Positions 30,680-43,020 of a DNA stretch of 64,000 nt are shown in pieces. Made by a program: the position numbers and the translations under genes. Source of the stretch: Nymphaea colorata (lineage: Eukaryota; Streptophyta; Magnoliopsida; Nymphaeales; Nymphaeaceae); contig NC_045145.1 in the NCBI RefSeq assembly GCF_008831285.2, positions 16,862,802 to 16,926,801 on the forward strand, written 5' to 3'. The first letter of the stretch is position 1. Every line of letters starts with the position of its first letter. The notes below the pieces were generated by a model. It did no database searches, had not been told where the DNA came from, and was given only the letters and a program-made list of their open reading frames with translations.

Positions 30680-33600
30680 ATGAAGCTCGCTGTCCGTGTA
30701 ATTGAAGCTAGGGACTTGCCAGCGAAGGACTTCAATGGGTTTAGTGATCCATATGCCAAACTCCAACTTGGAAGGCACAGATGTAGGACAAAGGTTGTGA
30801 AGAGGAACCTTAATCCTTCATGGAAGGAAGAGTTCAGTTTTAAGGTTGACGATTTGAACGAGGAGCTATGCATATCAGTGCTGGATGAGGATAAATACTT
30901 CAATGATGATTTTGTGGGTCAGTTGAAAATTCCAGTAGCAAAGGTCTTTGATGCGGAAGGTCACGTTTTGGCGCCAGAGTGGTACCCTCTGCAACCTCGA
31001 AACAAGAAATCCAAGAATACGGATTGTGGTATGCCCTCTAAGTTTCTAACCTGATAAAATCTTTTCACCGCTTTTTTGTATTCTTCATATTTCACTGCCA
31101 GAGAACAACACCCTATGTTCTATAAACCAAAGGACGGTGATTGATGTGGGTGGTCCAGACAAGTTTTTTCTTTTCTCTCTAAACTCTGCCAATCAGTCAA
31201 AATGGAAATTCTTCTGCACTTCATTGATGGAGTTACTTGCATCTCTTACCATTTTCTCTATGTCGTGCTGTCAGCGTCTTATTTTTTCTTGTGCTTCATT
31301 GTTGTTTTACATGTCATTAGAGGTTAAATTTTGGTGTGTATGAAATGCTGTTAGAACAAAAGCAGATAAATTTTGCCGAGGAGAGATGAATATGGTTATC
31401 CTTTTCTGGTTCCCTTTTGTTCCCGGGTAAAGTGCAAACTTATGAATCGTTCGTAGAATTTACATCAGAAGAAGCATAGTTATTTTTTTTTCTCTATATA
31501 TTCTGTTGAGGTATCTGTATCTAACAGTCGTTTATCTTGGGTCGTCAAGAAATCTCAGGAAATTTAGGAACATTTTGTAATGATGCTTCTAAACACACAC
31601 ACACACACACACATACACAAAGAAAGAGTTCGTCTGCCATTTAAATGTCTTTTGGTTGGAGCGGCCTACACTCACAATATAATCCATTTTGTTTTCTTAT
31701 GTCAAATATCCAGGTGACCTTCTGGGGTAAGATTGGCTAACTTAGCCCGTAACTTTAATTTTTTGGGATTTCAGGTGAAATTTTTCTGGCGCTTTCCTTG
31801 TCCCAAAATGATTCTCCTCATGATCAATTTCCAAATGTTCCTAATGGTGAAGGCACGGCTCACTCAGAAAAATCGTTTGATTCATCATTAGTCTCTGATG
31901 GTTCTGTAACTTCAGCAGCATCATGCAAGGAAGAAGTAAGTTTTAGTGAAGAAGAAAAGCCATCTACACAATCTCTTGCAGGGCGTCTTGTTCATATACT
32001 ACTAAATCGAAACAGTGAGCCACCTGCAACAAACATTGAAAAACTTGCTGTGCCAGAGTTGCGGGAGTCTTTACCTGTTCAAGACACCATGTCGGAAAGT
32101 TCTAATGATCTATCTTCTGTTGGTACATTTGAAGAAGCACTTAAAAGCCTTCAATCAAGAGATCAAGGGCAAGATATGCCACCCAATTTAACGTCAGGTG
32201 TGCTTCTGGACCAGAACTATGTGATCTCGCCATGGCATCTCAATTTTCTTCTTTTTGCTCCGGATTCAACATTTATGAAATCCCTTGTAGAGATGCAAGG
32301 GACAACAGACCTTGTAGAAGGGCCGTGGAAGCTTGAGGAGACTCTCAAGAGAGTGGTGACATACACAAAGGCTCCTACAAGATTGATTAAGGCTGTGAAA
32401 GCCACGGAAGAACAAACATACTTAAAAGCTGATGGGAAATCTTTTGCAATCCTAGAAAGTGTGAGCACTCCTGACGTTCCATATGGTAGCTGTTTCAGGG
32501 TTGAATTACTTTTCTGTGTAAACCCTGGACCAGAAATACCTTCAGGGGAACAAACTGCTCACCTTGTAATATCTTGGCGCATGAATTTTCTTCAGAGTAC
32601 AATGATGAAAGGCATGATTGAAAATGGTGCAAAACAAGGGCTCAAGGACAACTTTGATCAATTCTCACATCTGCTTGCAGATACTGTTAAACCATTGGAC
32701 TTAACAGAAGCTGGGTCAGAAAAAGAAAGGGTATTGTCGTCTTTGCAGACAGAGCAGGAATCTGACTGGAAACTTGCATGGCGATTCCTTGGGAACTGTA
32801 CTATGTTGTCTGGACTTGTTATCGGTTTCCTGTTTTTTCTGCACATCATGTTATCCAAGCCAAACTCAAAGCAGGGCCTTGAGTTCGATGGTTTAGACAT
32901 GCCAGATTCGATTGGTGAAGTGTTGGTAGCAGGAATTCTTGTTCTTCAGGGGCAGCGTGTTCTTGAAATGATTTCGCGCTACATGCAGGCAAGAAGACAA
33001 AAAAGTAAGTCATGTTACTTGATTGGAAGAACTTCTCAAACATTACACCTCTTCCTTCATATAGGTTAATATTGGTCTTATAACTGTTATGAGCCTGGAG
33101 AAAATGTTTATTGGCAATTCATTTATATGAAGTTCGCTTCAGTTAGAGGGGTCGCAGCATGTGAATTCTTCTTGCTTTGCATTTCCTTGTAATATATGAA
33201 ACATTTTACTATGAACAAGGAGATAAGTTTAATACTTTTTTTTTTCAAAACCCTGTTGTATATGATGTCTTTCTCAACAAAAGGTCTCTGCTTCTTTGTC
33301 GTGACATCAGGCAGTGACCATGGAGTCAAAGCACAGGGAGATGGGTGGTTACTTACTGTGGCTTTGATCGAGGGAACCAAGTTAGCTCCTGTTGATGCAA
33401 CTGGATTTTCAGATCCATATGTTGTTTTCACATGTAGTGGGAAATCAAAAACGAGCTCAATCAAGTTTCAGACACTGAATCCCCGATGGAATGGTAAGTT
33501 GGCTTCCACAAATGCACAGCTATCAAATATATCTTTTAATTGATGATTGGATGGTTCAATATATCAAGTGAAATGCTGAAGTCTTTGTTCTTTTTTGGTG

Positions 33601-36600
33601 CCTCCTGTCGATCCTTGATACTGGTCTTTGTCTTTTCAGAAGTATTTGAATTTGATGCCATGGATGATCCCCCATCTGTCATGGATGTTGAAGTATATGA
33701 TTTTGATGGGCCATTTGATGAGGCAACATCTCTTGGACATGTCGAAATTAATTTCCTAAAATCTAATTTGGATGATTTAGCTGATATATGGATTCCTTTG
33801 AAAGGAAAATTGGCTCAAACTTACCAGTCTAAATTGCACCTAAGAGTTTTCTTAAGCAATACAAAAGGCACTGAAGTTGCTAGAGAATACATATCAAAGA
33901 TGGAGAAGGAGGTCGGTAAAAAGGTACAAGCACTAAGTTGCTATTTCTATCTTCTTGTGGGAATAATTTCTGTGGCATTCCCTGGAAACTAAAGGTACAA
34001 CTTGTTGCAGATAAACGTTCGCTCACTTCAAACAAATACAGCATTTCAGAAACTCTTTGGGTTGCCACCAGAGGAATTTCTTATCAATGATTTTACTTGT
34101 CATTTGAAGCGAAAAATGCCACTCCAGGTGCTGTTGGCATGTTCTTTATTTATCACTGTATTTTGCAAAATTGTGTTTGTCTTTTGCCACTGACAGACAT
34201 GTTTATGCAGGGTCGTCTTTTCCTGTCAGCAAGAATTATAGGATTTCATGCAAACTTGTTTGGTCATAAAACAAAGTTTTTCTTTCTCTGGGAAGACATT
34301 GAAGATATCCAAGTAATACCTCCATCCTTGGCATCAGTTGGTAGTCCATCACTGTTGATTATTTTGCGCAAGGGCAGGGGCATGGATGCCAGGCATGGTG
34401 CAAAGGCTCTAGACGAAGAAGGAAGACTTCGTTTTCATTTCCAGTCATTTGTATCATTCCAGGCAGCGAATAAGTAAGCAGCTAAAATTTGAAAGCAATA
34501 GGTATTTGTAGTTTCCTATTTATCAGGAAATCATGTTGCTTTCATCAATATCTCACATCAATCACCAAACCAGGTTTTCAAATCCATACTGGATGAAAGC
34601 ATTTAACTGTAGTACCCCAAAATGTATGTGAATTTAGTTAAAAACTTAAAATGCTTATGAAGAAATTTGCTTGCAGATAAACTGATAATTATTAGAAAGT
34701 GCAATTATAAATGGCACTAAAATAGACGCTCCCATCTTTGAATAGGTTTTTTTTTTTTCTTTTCTTTTCTTTTTTGGGGATGCAATTATGGGGGTTTGTG
34801 TGTGTGGGTGGATTAATGGAACTCATATTGGGGTTTATCTCTTTGAAAGCTTGTGCATCTTCTGTGCAGAGAGGACTTAAGTTTCACTTATAGTTTCAAC
34901 TTTCATGTTCTAGTTGTACTTTCCTGATTTTACTCAGGAATTTGACTTTCCTGTGCCTTTGATGTGGTTGTATAGAAATGTTCTTTTTGGAAGTTATCTA
35001 TCTCTCTGAGTGTAAACAAAGCTGGTTTTGCATTGAGTTTTCATCCAGCAACTTTCTTCTCTACTGGATTATGTTTTGTCTCTATTGTATACATTCTCTT
35101 TAGTGGAACATATTTTCTTGGGTTGGATCATCACTCTTTTCTTCTGAGTTCACAAATACAAGAACATCTCATCTTAAATCTACTTATGAGATATTGCTTT
35201 AGTGTTTTACTTGGATGTGCATGCTGATTTTATGAATGCATTTTTGATTTCTTTTGTATCTTGAGACACTATAGTACTATAAAGTATAAACTCTACCCCC
35301 ACAGCTAATTGGTTGCTCTTCATTAGGGATTTAAAATTGTTAACAGTTTGAGCTTTGTTTTCGCCAGTTTATCAAGTGCGATCTGCTGGATCTCATCTAA
35401 TTGAAACGACAGAATTGCACTCAAACCTGAATTTTTAAAACCAATCCTCTGTTTGATTGCCTTGTGACCTAATATGTAACTTGGCTGGTTTTTTGTGTAT
35501 CATATAGATATATATTGCAATAGCTTGTACTATAAACATGAATTTAAGATGGATTCATCAGAAAATCATTATCGTGCGACATTTCTCACAGGACAATCAT
35601 GGCTCTCTGTAGAGCGAGGTCTTTGACACTGGAGCAGAAAATGCAAATAGTGGAGGAGGACTCCGATACAAAAAGCATCCAGAATGAAGAGAATGAATCT
35701 CTTTTGGGTAATGAGGATGTGATCATGAAGGAAGTTTATTCCTCTTTGCAATCCATCCATGTGAGTATATTGTGTGTGCATATGAATGCTCTATGTGCAT
35801 GCGAGCATTATGTGTTTATGTCTGTATCTCCACCCACTAAGGTTTTTATATAAATTATAAACGATGAAAAATTTGTTGCTACATTTGTCAACAGATTGAT
35901 GCACTAATGGAGCTGTTTGATGGAGGTGATTTGGAAAGGAAAGTAATGGAGAAGGTGGGATGTATTAACTATGTGTGCACAGCATGGGAGTTAAAGCAGA
36001 GACAGCTCTCTTATAAGTTTGACAAGCGTATCTCTCGTTTTGGAGGAGAGGTGAACAGCACTCAGCAGAAGTCTTTTCTTCCTGGTCAAAAGGGATGGAG
36101 CATTGAAGAGGTGATGACACTGCAAGGCGTCCCACTTGGTGACAATTTTAATGTGAGAATGGCTCTCAACGGATAATTTTTTTTTTCTATTTTTTTTTGT
36201 TAATTACCATGATTGCAGCTTACAGTGTTTGGATTCCTGGGTATTGAATAAGGTATAGAGTACATCTTGCTAAAGTTGGCATCCCCTAACTCCTGCCCAT
36301 GCATACTGCCTTGTTACTTTCCAGTGGTTAAACATGCCTTAGACTTGCTTCTTCTAGGGCCTTCTCTGGTGGTTTAGTTGGTGCAGTTTTTTTAACTCGT
36401 TCTGTTATTTCATGTTGCAGCTACATTTAAGATACCAGGTTGAGAATGTACCTTCAAGATCAAAGGCTTGCAATGTCCAAGTTTATTTAGGAATTCAGTG
36501 GCTGAAAAGTACAAAGCAACAAAAAAGAATTAGTAAAAATATAGAAGCAAAGCTCACAGAGCACTTGAAGGAAATCTTTGTCATTGCCCAGAAGGAATTT

Positions 36601-36648
36601 CTATTGGCGAAGCCTCTGGAACCTCTGCATAAAGGGCAATCAATTTAA
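30680..36648 (+). CDS. C2-GRAM-VASt domain protein, copy 2, full length (At1g03370-like)
   Basis: Exons: 30680-31028, 31775-33004, 33311-33493, 33640-33923, 34011-34127, 34211-34473, 35592-35760, 35895-36152, 36421-36648. They give 1026 aa, close to the roughly 1020 aa of Arabidopsis At1g03370. Order: C2-1 (residues 1-110) with all five calcium-loop aspartates (D17, D23, D69, D71, D77); acidic Ser-rich linker; VASt-1 (about 255-420); one transmembrane helix (about 454-476, FLGNCTMLSGLVIGFLFF); C2-2 (about 530-640, VDATGFSDPY and VYDFDGPFD); GRAM (about 690-800); VASt-2 (about 850-1010). C2 domains bind acidic phospholipids with calcium, GRAM binds phosphoinositides, and VASt is a StAR-like fold that can carry sterol, so a membrane-contact or lipid-transfer role is inferred. 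VASt-2 is five residues shorter than in copy 1, just after TAWEL. The start at 30680 is the first ATG of the C2 frame and fits the family start MKLxVRVIEARxL. Confidence 0.95.
31591..31614. repeat. (CA)n microsatellite in intron 1 of C2-GRAM copy 2
   Basis: Alternating AC/CA for about 24 bp, ending in ATACAC. Confidence 0.9.
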
Positions 36649-38522
36649 TTAGGGTTTTGGATCCTGAGTATAGTCCTCAGTTTTGAATTTGCGGGTGCCA
36701 ATTTTTTGGTGAAAGATATACGGATTGGTGGAATAAATTAACAGGCTCTTCGTCGATCAGGGGTGGAACCATCTTGATGGTCATGCACACATCAAAGATG
36801 GACTGTTTTGGAGACTAGAAACTGTTCCAAAAGCATGTCTGTGAAGGAGAGTTGGACCTTCACCGAAGCATGTACATATTCAGGTTGTTGAAGACTTCTA
36901 AACACCAGCATCTCAGCCTTCAAGTTTTGGAATATTCTACCTCGCATTTGTCACCGAATCCATGAGGAGAGAAAATGAAACTGGAGAAGATCAACTAAGG
37001 CTTTTGGAAGATTGCCTCTAAGGAGATTCTAGTATTTTAATGGATGATGTATTTCACCCTGAACAGAATATTTGAAATATTAACGTCCATCTCAAACAAC
37101 TTCTCGTTCTTTTGACATTGTAGAAGCCTGAGGAAGCCCACCCACCAGTACTTTCAGTCTAAGTGTGCGCAGGATCAATCTTGCAACAGATGAGGATGCC
37201 AGAGCAGCCTGTGTGTCGGAAAAGTTGCAATTGGGTGCTAATAACCGTGAAGTTGGTGGAAATATGACTTTCATGGGAGCCTTCAACGATGCACATTTCA
37301 TCGATAATGCACAAACTTTGTACAAAGAACTATTTTGTAATAAGGTGAGATACAATAGAAAACGAGTTTTGTTGGTTCTGCTTTCCTAAGCTAGAAATTG
37401 TATATTGTATACTATGTGGTGTCTTTATTTTTTGAAAATTCTCAATTTACCGTTGAATTCCAAGTCTAGTAGGAATATCTACTCCTCTAAGGTTGCCATT
37501 AAAGTTTGAGCAAGCTGGGCCGAACAGAATTAATTATATGCTACAAAATTGGTTATAATAGCTAACCTTTTTCCACAATCTTTTCCCCCACTTGCAGCTT
37601 TACCTCAAGGCCTGCCTAACCTGCCTGGCAAGTTTGGACTTACCTCAAGTGGAAGCCAAATTTTGAATTTGCTCTCTGTCGGGCGTCTGATTAGCAACCC
37701 AAAAGGTAGGATGCGCTTTAAAGGCGGAATTGCGCCCTCCCCTACATCCTAGAATCAAACAAGCTTGAAATTTCACGAAAAAAATTTCACCCACTGTACG
37801 TGTTCACAGGAAGATTTTTCAGGAAAAAAATGTCGGCCCCTAAATTAATAGTTTATGAGTACTTCTTCGTGGACTTTCTATTTCGTGCATCAGATTGTTT
37901 TCCCCAGATGCTTGTGCAAGGGGCTCGTGATTCAGAACACAATTGTCTGCAATTTTCTCTGAATCTCGTGGGCACCTGGCTGGAACGTCAAAGATCATGG
38001 GTAAAACAAACGTTAGGTGTTCGCAAGGGCCCGCATGATCTAAACTACAGAGTTCTATATTTAGAACGTATCGGCGGAAACACATTTTGTATCAGCCCTT
38101 TGCAGAAAGAATGCTGGCAGATACAGGCCTATAAATTCTCTTTCTCAGGCCGATTGGTATCAGCGGATCGGGTCGGGTAAGCAACGTACGGGCGAGCAAA
38201 CCAATATGCCACCGTTGATACGGGGAGAGGGTTGCATGTTCGTGCGAAGTCACTTGCTGCTACATAATCTCACCAGCTTACAGAACTAACGTCAAGTCAA
38301 ATACTTTATGTTCATGCATGCATGACCTCGTCAGTATTTACCAACGAGTGAAATCTACAAGAGTTAGATAGGTTCTGAAAATAATTGAAGAGAAGGATAA
38401 CGATCATGAAGGATAACGATCATCCAGATCACGCTTACACTGAACGGGGAATGGATGAAATATTCTTGCGATAGAGTTCAGAATGTTACACAACCAAGCT
38501 CGTACTTCATAGAAGCTGAACA
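36649..38522. other. 3' UTR of C2-GRAM copy 2 and intergenic DNA
   Basis: A candidate polyadenylation signal AATAAA lies at 36732-36737, 84 nt after the stop. An open frame at 37165-37389 and its opposite-strand shadow (37355-37092) have no recognised content and could be an extended 3' UTR. The rest shows no gene. Confidence 0.4.
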
Positions 38523-38560
38523 TTTATTTTACATTCACGAAGAGAGTTTGTCAAACACAT

Positions 38561-38596
<36 letters not shown>

Positions 38597-38605
38597 GTAA
38601 ACTCT
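38523..38605 (-). terminator. 3' UTR and poly-A signal of the FD-like bZIP gene
   Basis: On the minus strand AATAAA lies at 38528-38523, 78 nt after the stop codon. The UTR contains a (GA)n tract on the plus strand, (TC)n in the transcript, at 38565-38592. Confidence 0.45.
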
Positions 38606-39280
38606 CTAGAATTCTGCTGATGAAACTCGACGGAGCGCTGACTTCCCTTGTATAGCAGCTTGCTTAGCTAAGTTTTCCAGCAGCTAAAGAAAAATGTAAA
38701 AGCATGAGTAAAAGAAGCTGACAGGTGGCCTCCATCTCTAAGAAAGTTCATGAATAAAACATCTGAAGAATGAGTTCTACCAGTTTCATTTGGGTTTCTC
38801 TCTCTCTCTCTTTTTCTTCCTCTGTCTCTCGCCTACTTTTTTTCCCCCTTGTTTTCCTCTGGTTACATCCCCCTTAAGATTAGTAGATCTTAGAAAGGAA
38901 AGATAATTTGAAAAATCAGTTTCAAAATGAATGTGGTCCGGCTGATTTCTTATATATAAAGGCCATATGAAGCTACCACGAATGAAAAAAAAAAGAAGCA
39001 AGCAAACACTCGTAGCCATTTTAGTGCGGCCCTTCATGGAGAAATACGTATATATGAGAAGATATACGGTGATTTCTGGAACAAAAATAAATAATAGATT
39101 TCTGAGTTACTAAGCCAAAAACCCAGTTTCATTTCAACTAGCATGAGCATACCCTTTCTTTCCTTAGCGCTTCATTTTCCTTCTTCAACTGTGAAATTTC
39201 ATATTCAAGCTGCGTCGTGTATGCCTACAAATTAATCAAGCAAGAAGAGTAAGTTGACAATGATTTTCAAGTTTGTTTAA

Positions 39281-39361
<81 letters not shown>

Positions 39362-39771
39362 CAGGCTTTGGATACCAAATTAACTGCAGTCGGAATCTAC
39401 TTTTAACTCTAACAGGGAGTGAAGTACTTGGCCATGTCAGCTTTATACATAGAGAAGACAAAACTCTTCTAACTTTAATGCGGGCTTTAGATTTTTGCAT
39501 ATTTTAAACTTACATGCCGTTGAAAAATTTCAAAATGCACCCTACGGGAGTTTTATTTTTCCAGCAGAACAACAACATGATGAATTGATTTTGTATTGTA
39601 TATAGATACTGAGAATGGCATTTGTTTTTGCCTTGCAACTTTTTCAGGTTATCATGCAACTTGAGTTATTAAGTTGAATGGTCATGGAAGGAAGGGCGGA
39701 TTTGTCTTGACGTCAAAAAGTAAAAGGTCGAACTAGAAAAGTGCTAAAGCTAATATGCCAATAAAAAAATG

Positions 39772-39815
<44 letters not shown>

Positions 39816-41820
39816 TTCTAAAAGACCAACCGAACTGTTAACTGACCCTGGACCGACACTCTTATTGTATCTGAAGAAAGCCTGCACCCTAGCTCTTAAA
39901 TAACCGGGCTGGGCAAAGCCTGACAAATTCAATTTCAATAGAGAAGATCAGATTCAACCCACAAATAAAATTTTGTTTGTTCAAAGTTTTTGAACAAAAA
40001 ATTTTAGTCTCTGGTACAATTTAATTTTTAATTATTCATTTTAATATAGCAATCTTAACAAAACCATGAATCCAGAACTACACTAATATCTGCTTCCTTC
40101 GAAGGCCCTGAGCTTTAATGGGCTCGAGGGTCAAACATCAACCCAGCTCAATCCATGAAAGGGGTTTGGCGCATCTGCTTGAGCCAATTACAGGTAGGAG
40201 ATCCATCATTCGTTTGGGTGACATGGTTGTCAATCTTTTTGTGCCAATAAAGATAAATGTATTAGATGATACTCATTTGGAGTATTACACCAAACATCAA
40301 CGCACCCCTGCAACTCTAATTTCTTGAGTTTGAGCCGTAAGATAGCTCTTGCTCACCTAAATTCTCTATTAGATCCGGCCGGCCCATTGCCCAATCTTAA
40401 TTATGTTGGGAAATGTCATCCTCAATGTTTGTTTTTTGTTAGGCCCTACTTGAGGATTTAAATATTAGCAAAACCTATGGATTCCCATAACGCATTCCCT
40501 GTAAGAGTCTTCATCCACTTTTCCTTTTTTTTTTTTCTACTTTATAAAGGTTAAGCCAAATGTCAGGGCTTCTGTGCCCCCTATTGTTTTTTTAGGAACT
40601 TCGCTTTGTCGCCCTTTTTCATAAAGGGAGAATTGGTTAGAGCAGGATTACCATTTTAATAACAATGAAGTTAGCTAATTATATAGCACCTTTCTCCTCC
40701 TTTTTCATTTTAGGAACGAATCATGGATCTGCTTTAGTCGCTAATTGCAATTTGCATCATTCAACCTTATCCTGAAGAAGAAATACCACAGACATTCAAG
40801 ACATAATTGGAAACTTAAAACTTCTGTTCTAAAATTACACATCAATCGCAGTTGTATGGTTTGGGAATCAGAGTTTGGATCTTTGCAGTAGGCTCTTAAG
40901 AATCAGAGGTTACCATTTTGTATTTGTGTAACGTATGGTTCCGGTAAAGTCACAAAAAGTACAGAAAAATGACTAGTAAAGCACATACTCCAAGAAACAG
41001 AGACTGAATAATTGTAAGAACATGAAAATATACAGCGGAGATTAGCTTTTTAATCTACCAAGCAGAAACTTCTGCTCAGAAAAATGAAAGGTTTCGAAAT
41101 ATAAAACCATCAGAATTACAGCATTGGCTTATCTCCATCAGACTGTCAACTCATCACATGCTTAACAATGCATTTTGAACATTCCAAGTATGTTTGCGTT
41201 GAGGCAGGCACCCTATTTGAGGCCATGCGTTGGGCAGGACCAACCTGCTCGTTGATGGTTTTTCAGCCATTGTTAGATAAACGGGGTGAACGATGATGCG
41301 AGTAAGTTATGCTGCTAAATCCTGAAAGAGATTAGATGCATGTGAGGTGAAGCCTAATTTTTATAAGTAATGCATTTGACTATGCTACTTCTTCCCTCGA
41401 GTCCCGACAAGTAAAAGATGGCATGGGCGTCGCAGTATGATATTAATACAGTTAACTTGAAACTTAAGGGCCAGACTTCTGTCCTGCTAAAATGGCAAGA
41501 AGAGAGAGAGAGAGAGTTACAAGTCTCCTTGCTCTGGAACGGGAAGCGGATTCGCGGTTCTTGATCATCCGCTTGTGCTTCTTGGGCTGCAGATTCTGGA
41601 TGTCCCTTCCTGCCTCTTCTCCTTCTTCAATAAACATCCCGTAGTCGGGTACCACCATGCTAGTGTTTCCCGTGATCAAGGCCTTGCTCTGGTCGGTTTC
41701 AGACATGAGATATTCGGAGATGGCCTGAAGGCTCTTTCTCTCTCCTCTGTTTCCCTGCGCCTCCACCTCCATCCCCAGCATGCGTCCTGATCCAAGGTTG
41801 GCTGCCCAAAAGGGGTACAT
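38606..41820 (-). CDS. FD-like (group A) bZIP transcription factor, short, 3 exons
   Basis: Exons on the minus strand: 41820-41521 (100 codons), 39224-39153 (24 codons), 38683-38606 (25 codons plus stop). Splice sites are TT|GTAACT, GTAG|GC, AGG|GTATGC, TTTAG|CT, all phase 0, giving 149 aa. The basic region (about 79-100, KRMIKNRESASRSRARR) keeps N-x7-R and the R-x9-L spacing. Heptad leucines sit at 106, 113 and 120, so the zipper is short. The C terminus reads LRRVSSAEF. FD proteins end in an R-x-x-(S/T)-A-P-F motif that, once phosphorylated, binds 14-3-3 and so florigen; here Pro is replaced by Glu. FD-type proteins are usually about 190-285 aa, and no EEVWKDI-like N-terminal motif is visible. 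An in-frame TAG at 41886-41884 with no ATG before 41820 supports this start, unless an unseen upstream exon exists. Intron 1 is about 2.3 kb and contains two (TA)n tracts. Group A ABF/ABI5-like relatives are the alternative. Confidence 0.82.
39283..39358. repeat. (TA)n microsatellite in bZIP intron 1
   Basis: About 76 bp of uninterrupted TA, only about 60 bp upstream of exon 2 in transcript direction, so it lies near the branch-point region of this intron. Confidence 0.97.
39774..39805. repeat. Second (TA)n microsatellite in bZIP intron 1
   Basis: About 30 bp of alternating TA followed by AAAATATAAAAT. Confidence 0.93.
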
Positions 41821-42020
41821 TCTTACTCTCTCTCTCTCTCTCTCTCTCTCTCTAAATTGCGGTTGGGAGTATTCACTGCATGCCTATTTATGCCATCCTT
41901 GGGCCTTAGTGAAAGCAACAGATGCTTCTCTTTCTCTCTCTAAACTGTGGTTGGGAGTTACATTCACTGCTTGCCCATTTATGCCATTCTTGGACTCTTT
42001 GTGAGAGCAACAGATGTTCC
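41821..42020 (-). promoter_or_regulatory. bZIP leader/promoter with an 88-bp tandem duplication
   Basis: A (CT)n tract at 41826-41853 is followed by two copies of a unit: TAAATTGCGGTTGGGAGT... at 41853 and TAAACTGTGGTTGGGAGT... at 41941. Both contain TTCACTGC, CC(T/C)ATTTATGCCAT and GCAACAGATG, and end in a CT-rich run. The unit lies immediately upstream of the bZIP start codon, so it is probably 5' UTR or core promoter. Confidence 0.85.
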
Positions 42021-42060
42021 ATTCCCTTTCCCCTTCCCATATTTTATGGTTGAGTTCAGC

Positions 42061-42270
42061 TGCTCTCTCTCTCTCTCTCAATGAGTAACATGCTCTGCTT
42101 GTTGAATATAAAAACCAGGTAATCAGTAAAAGTCTGCCATGTTGTGTTGAATCTGGTGGTGGTTTCAGCAACTGGTGAAGAAAGATACGTTGGTTCATGG
42201 GGAAGACTGCAAGGTGGCAGGATCGACTTTGGGAGCTGGAGTTCAAAACCATCAGTACGTTTAGCAAAAT
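42061..42270 (-). promoter_or_regulatory. Upstream region of the bZIP gene, possible TATA or extra exon
   Basis: On the minus strand TTTTTATATTC at about 42108 is a TATA-like element. The minus strand is also open over 42267-41884, so an additional 5' exon cannot be excluded, though no FD-type N-terminal motif is recognisable in it. Confidence 0.3.
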
Positions 42271-42880
42271 TTACAACCTTTTAGATCAATTGTTGAGTAA
42301 AATAGAACTCCATGCGAGAGAAGAAACGTACATTAGAAACCGGCCTAGTTCTACGCGTGCCTTCATTCTTAAGCGCAACCTTTGTCCACACTAGCAAATC
42401 TTTAAATGCTTGATTTTCTGCTATTTAAACATAGGTTTGTATTTTCTTTTCTGAATCATACGTTTTAGTCAATTGACGTGCCCTGTTTCATGTCCAACTA
42501 TGCGTTCCATACTAGTAAGCTCACGCTCACTCACATTGCTGAATTTTTTGGTGTGAACCGTTTCATAAGTTACTGTTTCTTACTTGAACGAACCGCACCC
42601 GGGTTAAGATACTTTCTTGCTCATCCAATGGTGTAATACCTCTACTCCAAGCCTACTATTTCTCGGCCTCAGGGTCATAGCATATGGATGAAGCCCATCT
42701 TGACCACTCAAACCAGGAGCTGGCCGCCATTACCAGCTACCGGTGTAAATCATGATGTACATGAACATTTATTCCTCCCAATGTCATTCTTCCAAGGGAA
42801 AATGTTTTTTTTACTTGCACCAATAGCCTTAAGCTAAATCATGGTATACAACAAACTTTGTTCCTCCCTATGTTCTTCTT

Positions 42881-42984
42881 CCAACGTTGAATTTGTTTCT
42901 TACGGGTTATTGAGCAGCATAGATACTCTGATCCAACGTTGAATTTGTTTCTTACGGGTTATTGAGCAGCATAGATACTCTGAC
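42881..42984. repeat. Near-perfect two-copy tandem duplication, period 52 bp
   Basis: CCAACGTTGAATTTGTTTCT through AGATACTCTGA occurs at 42881 and again at 42933 with no internal differences seen. It is the youngest-looking duplication in the window. Confidence 0.97.
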
Positions 42985-43020
42985 CTGCTCCAAAAATGGG
43001 AGTAAATTCGTTAGACGCTG

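Noticed and set aside
37092-37389. Opposing open frames after C2-GRAM copy 2
   Set aside because: Both strands look equally open; no start context or homology, probably 3' UTR or chance.
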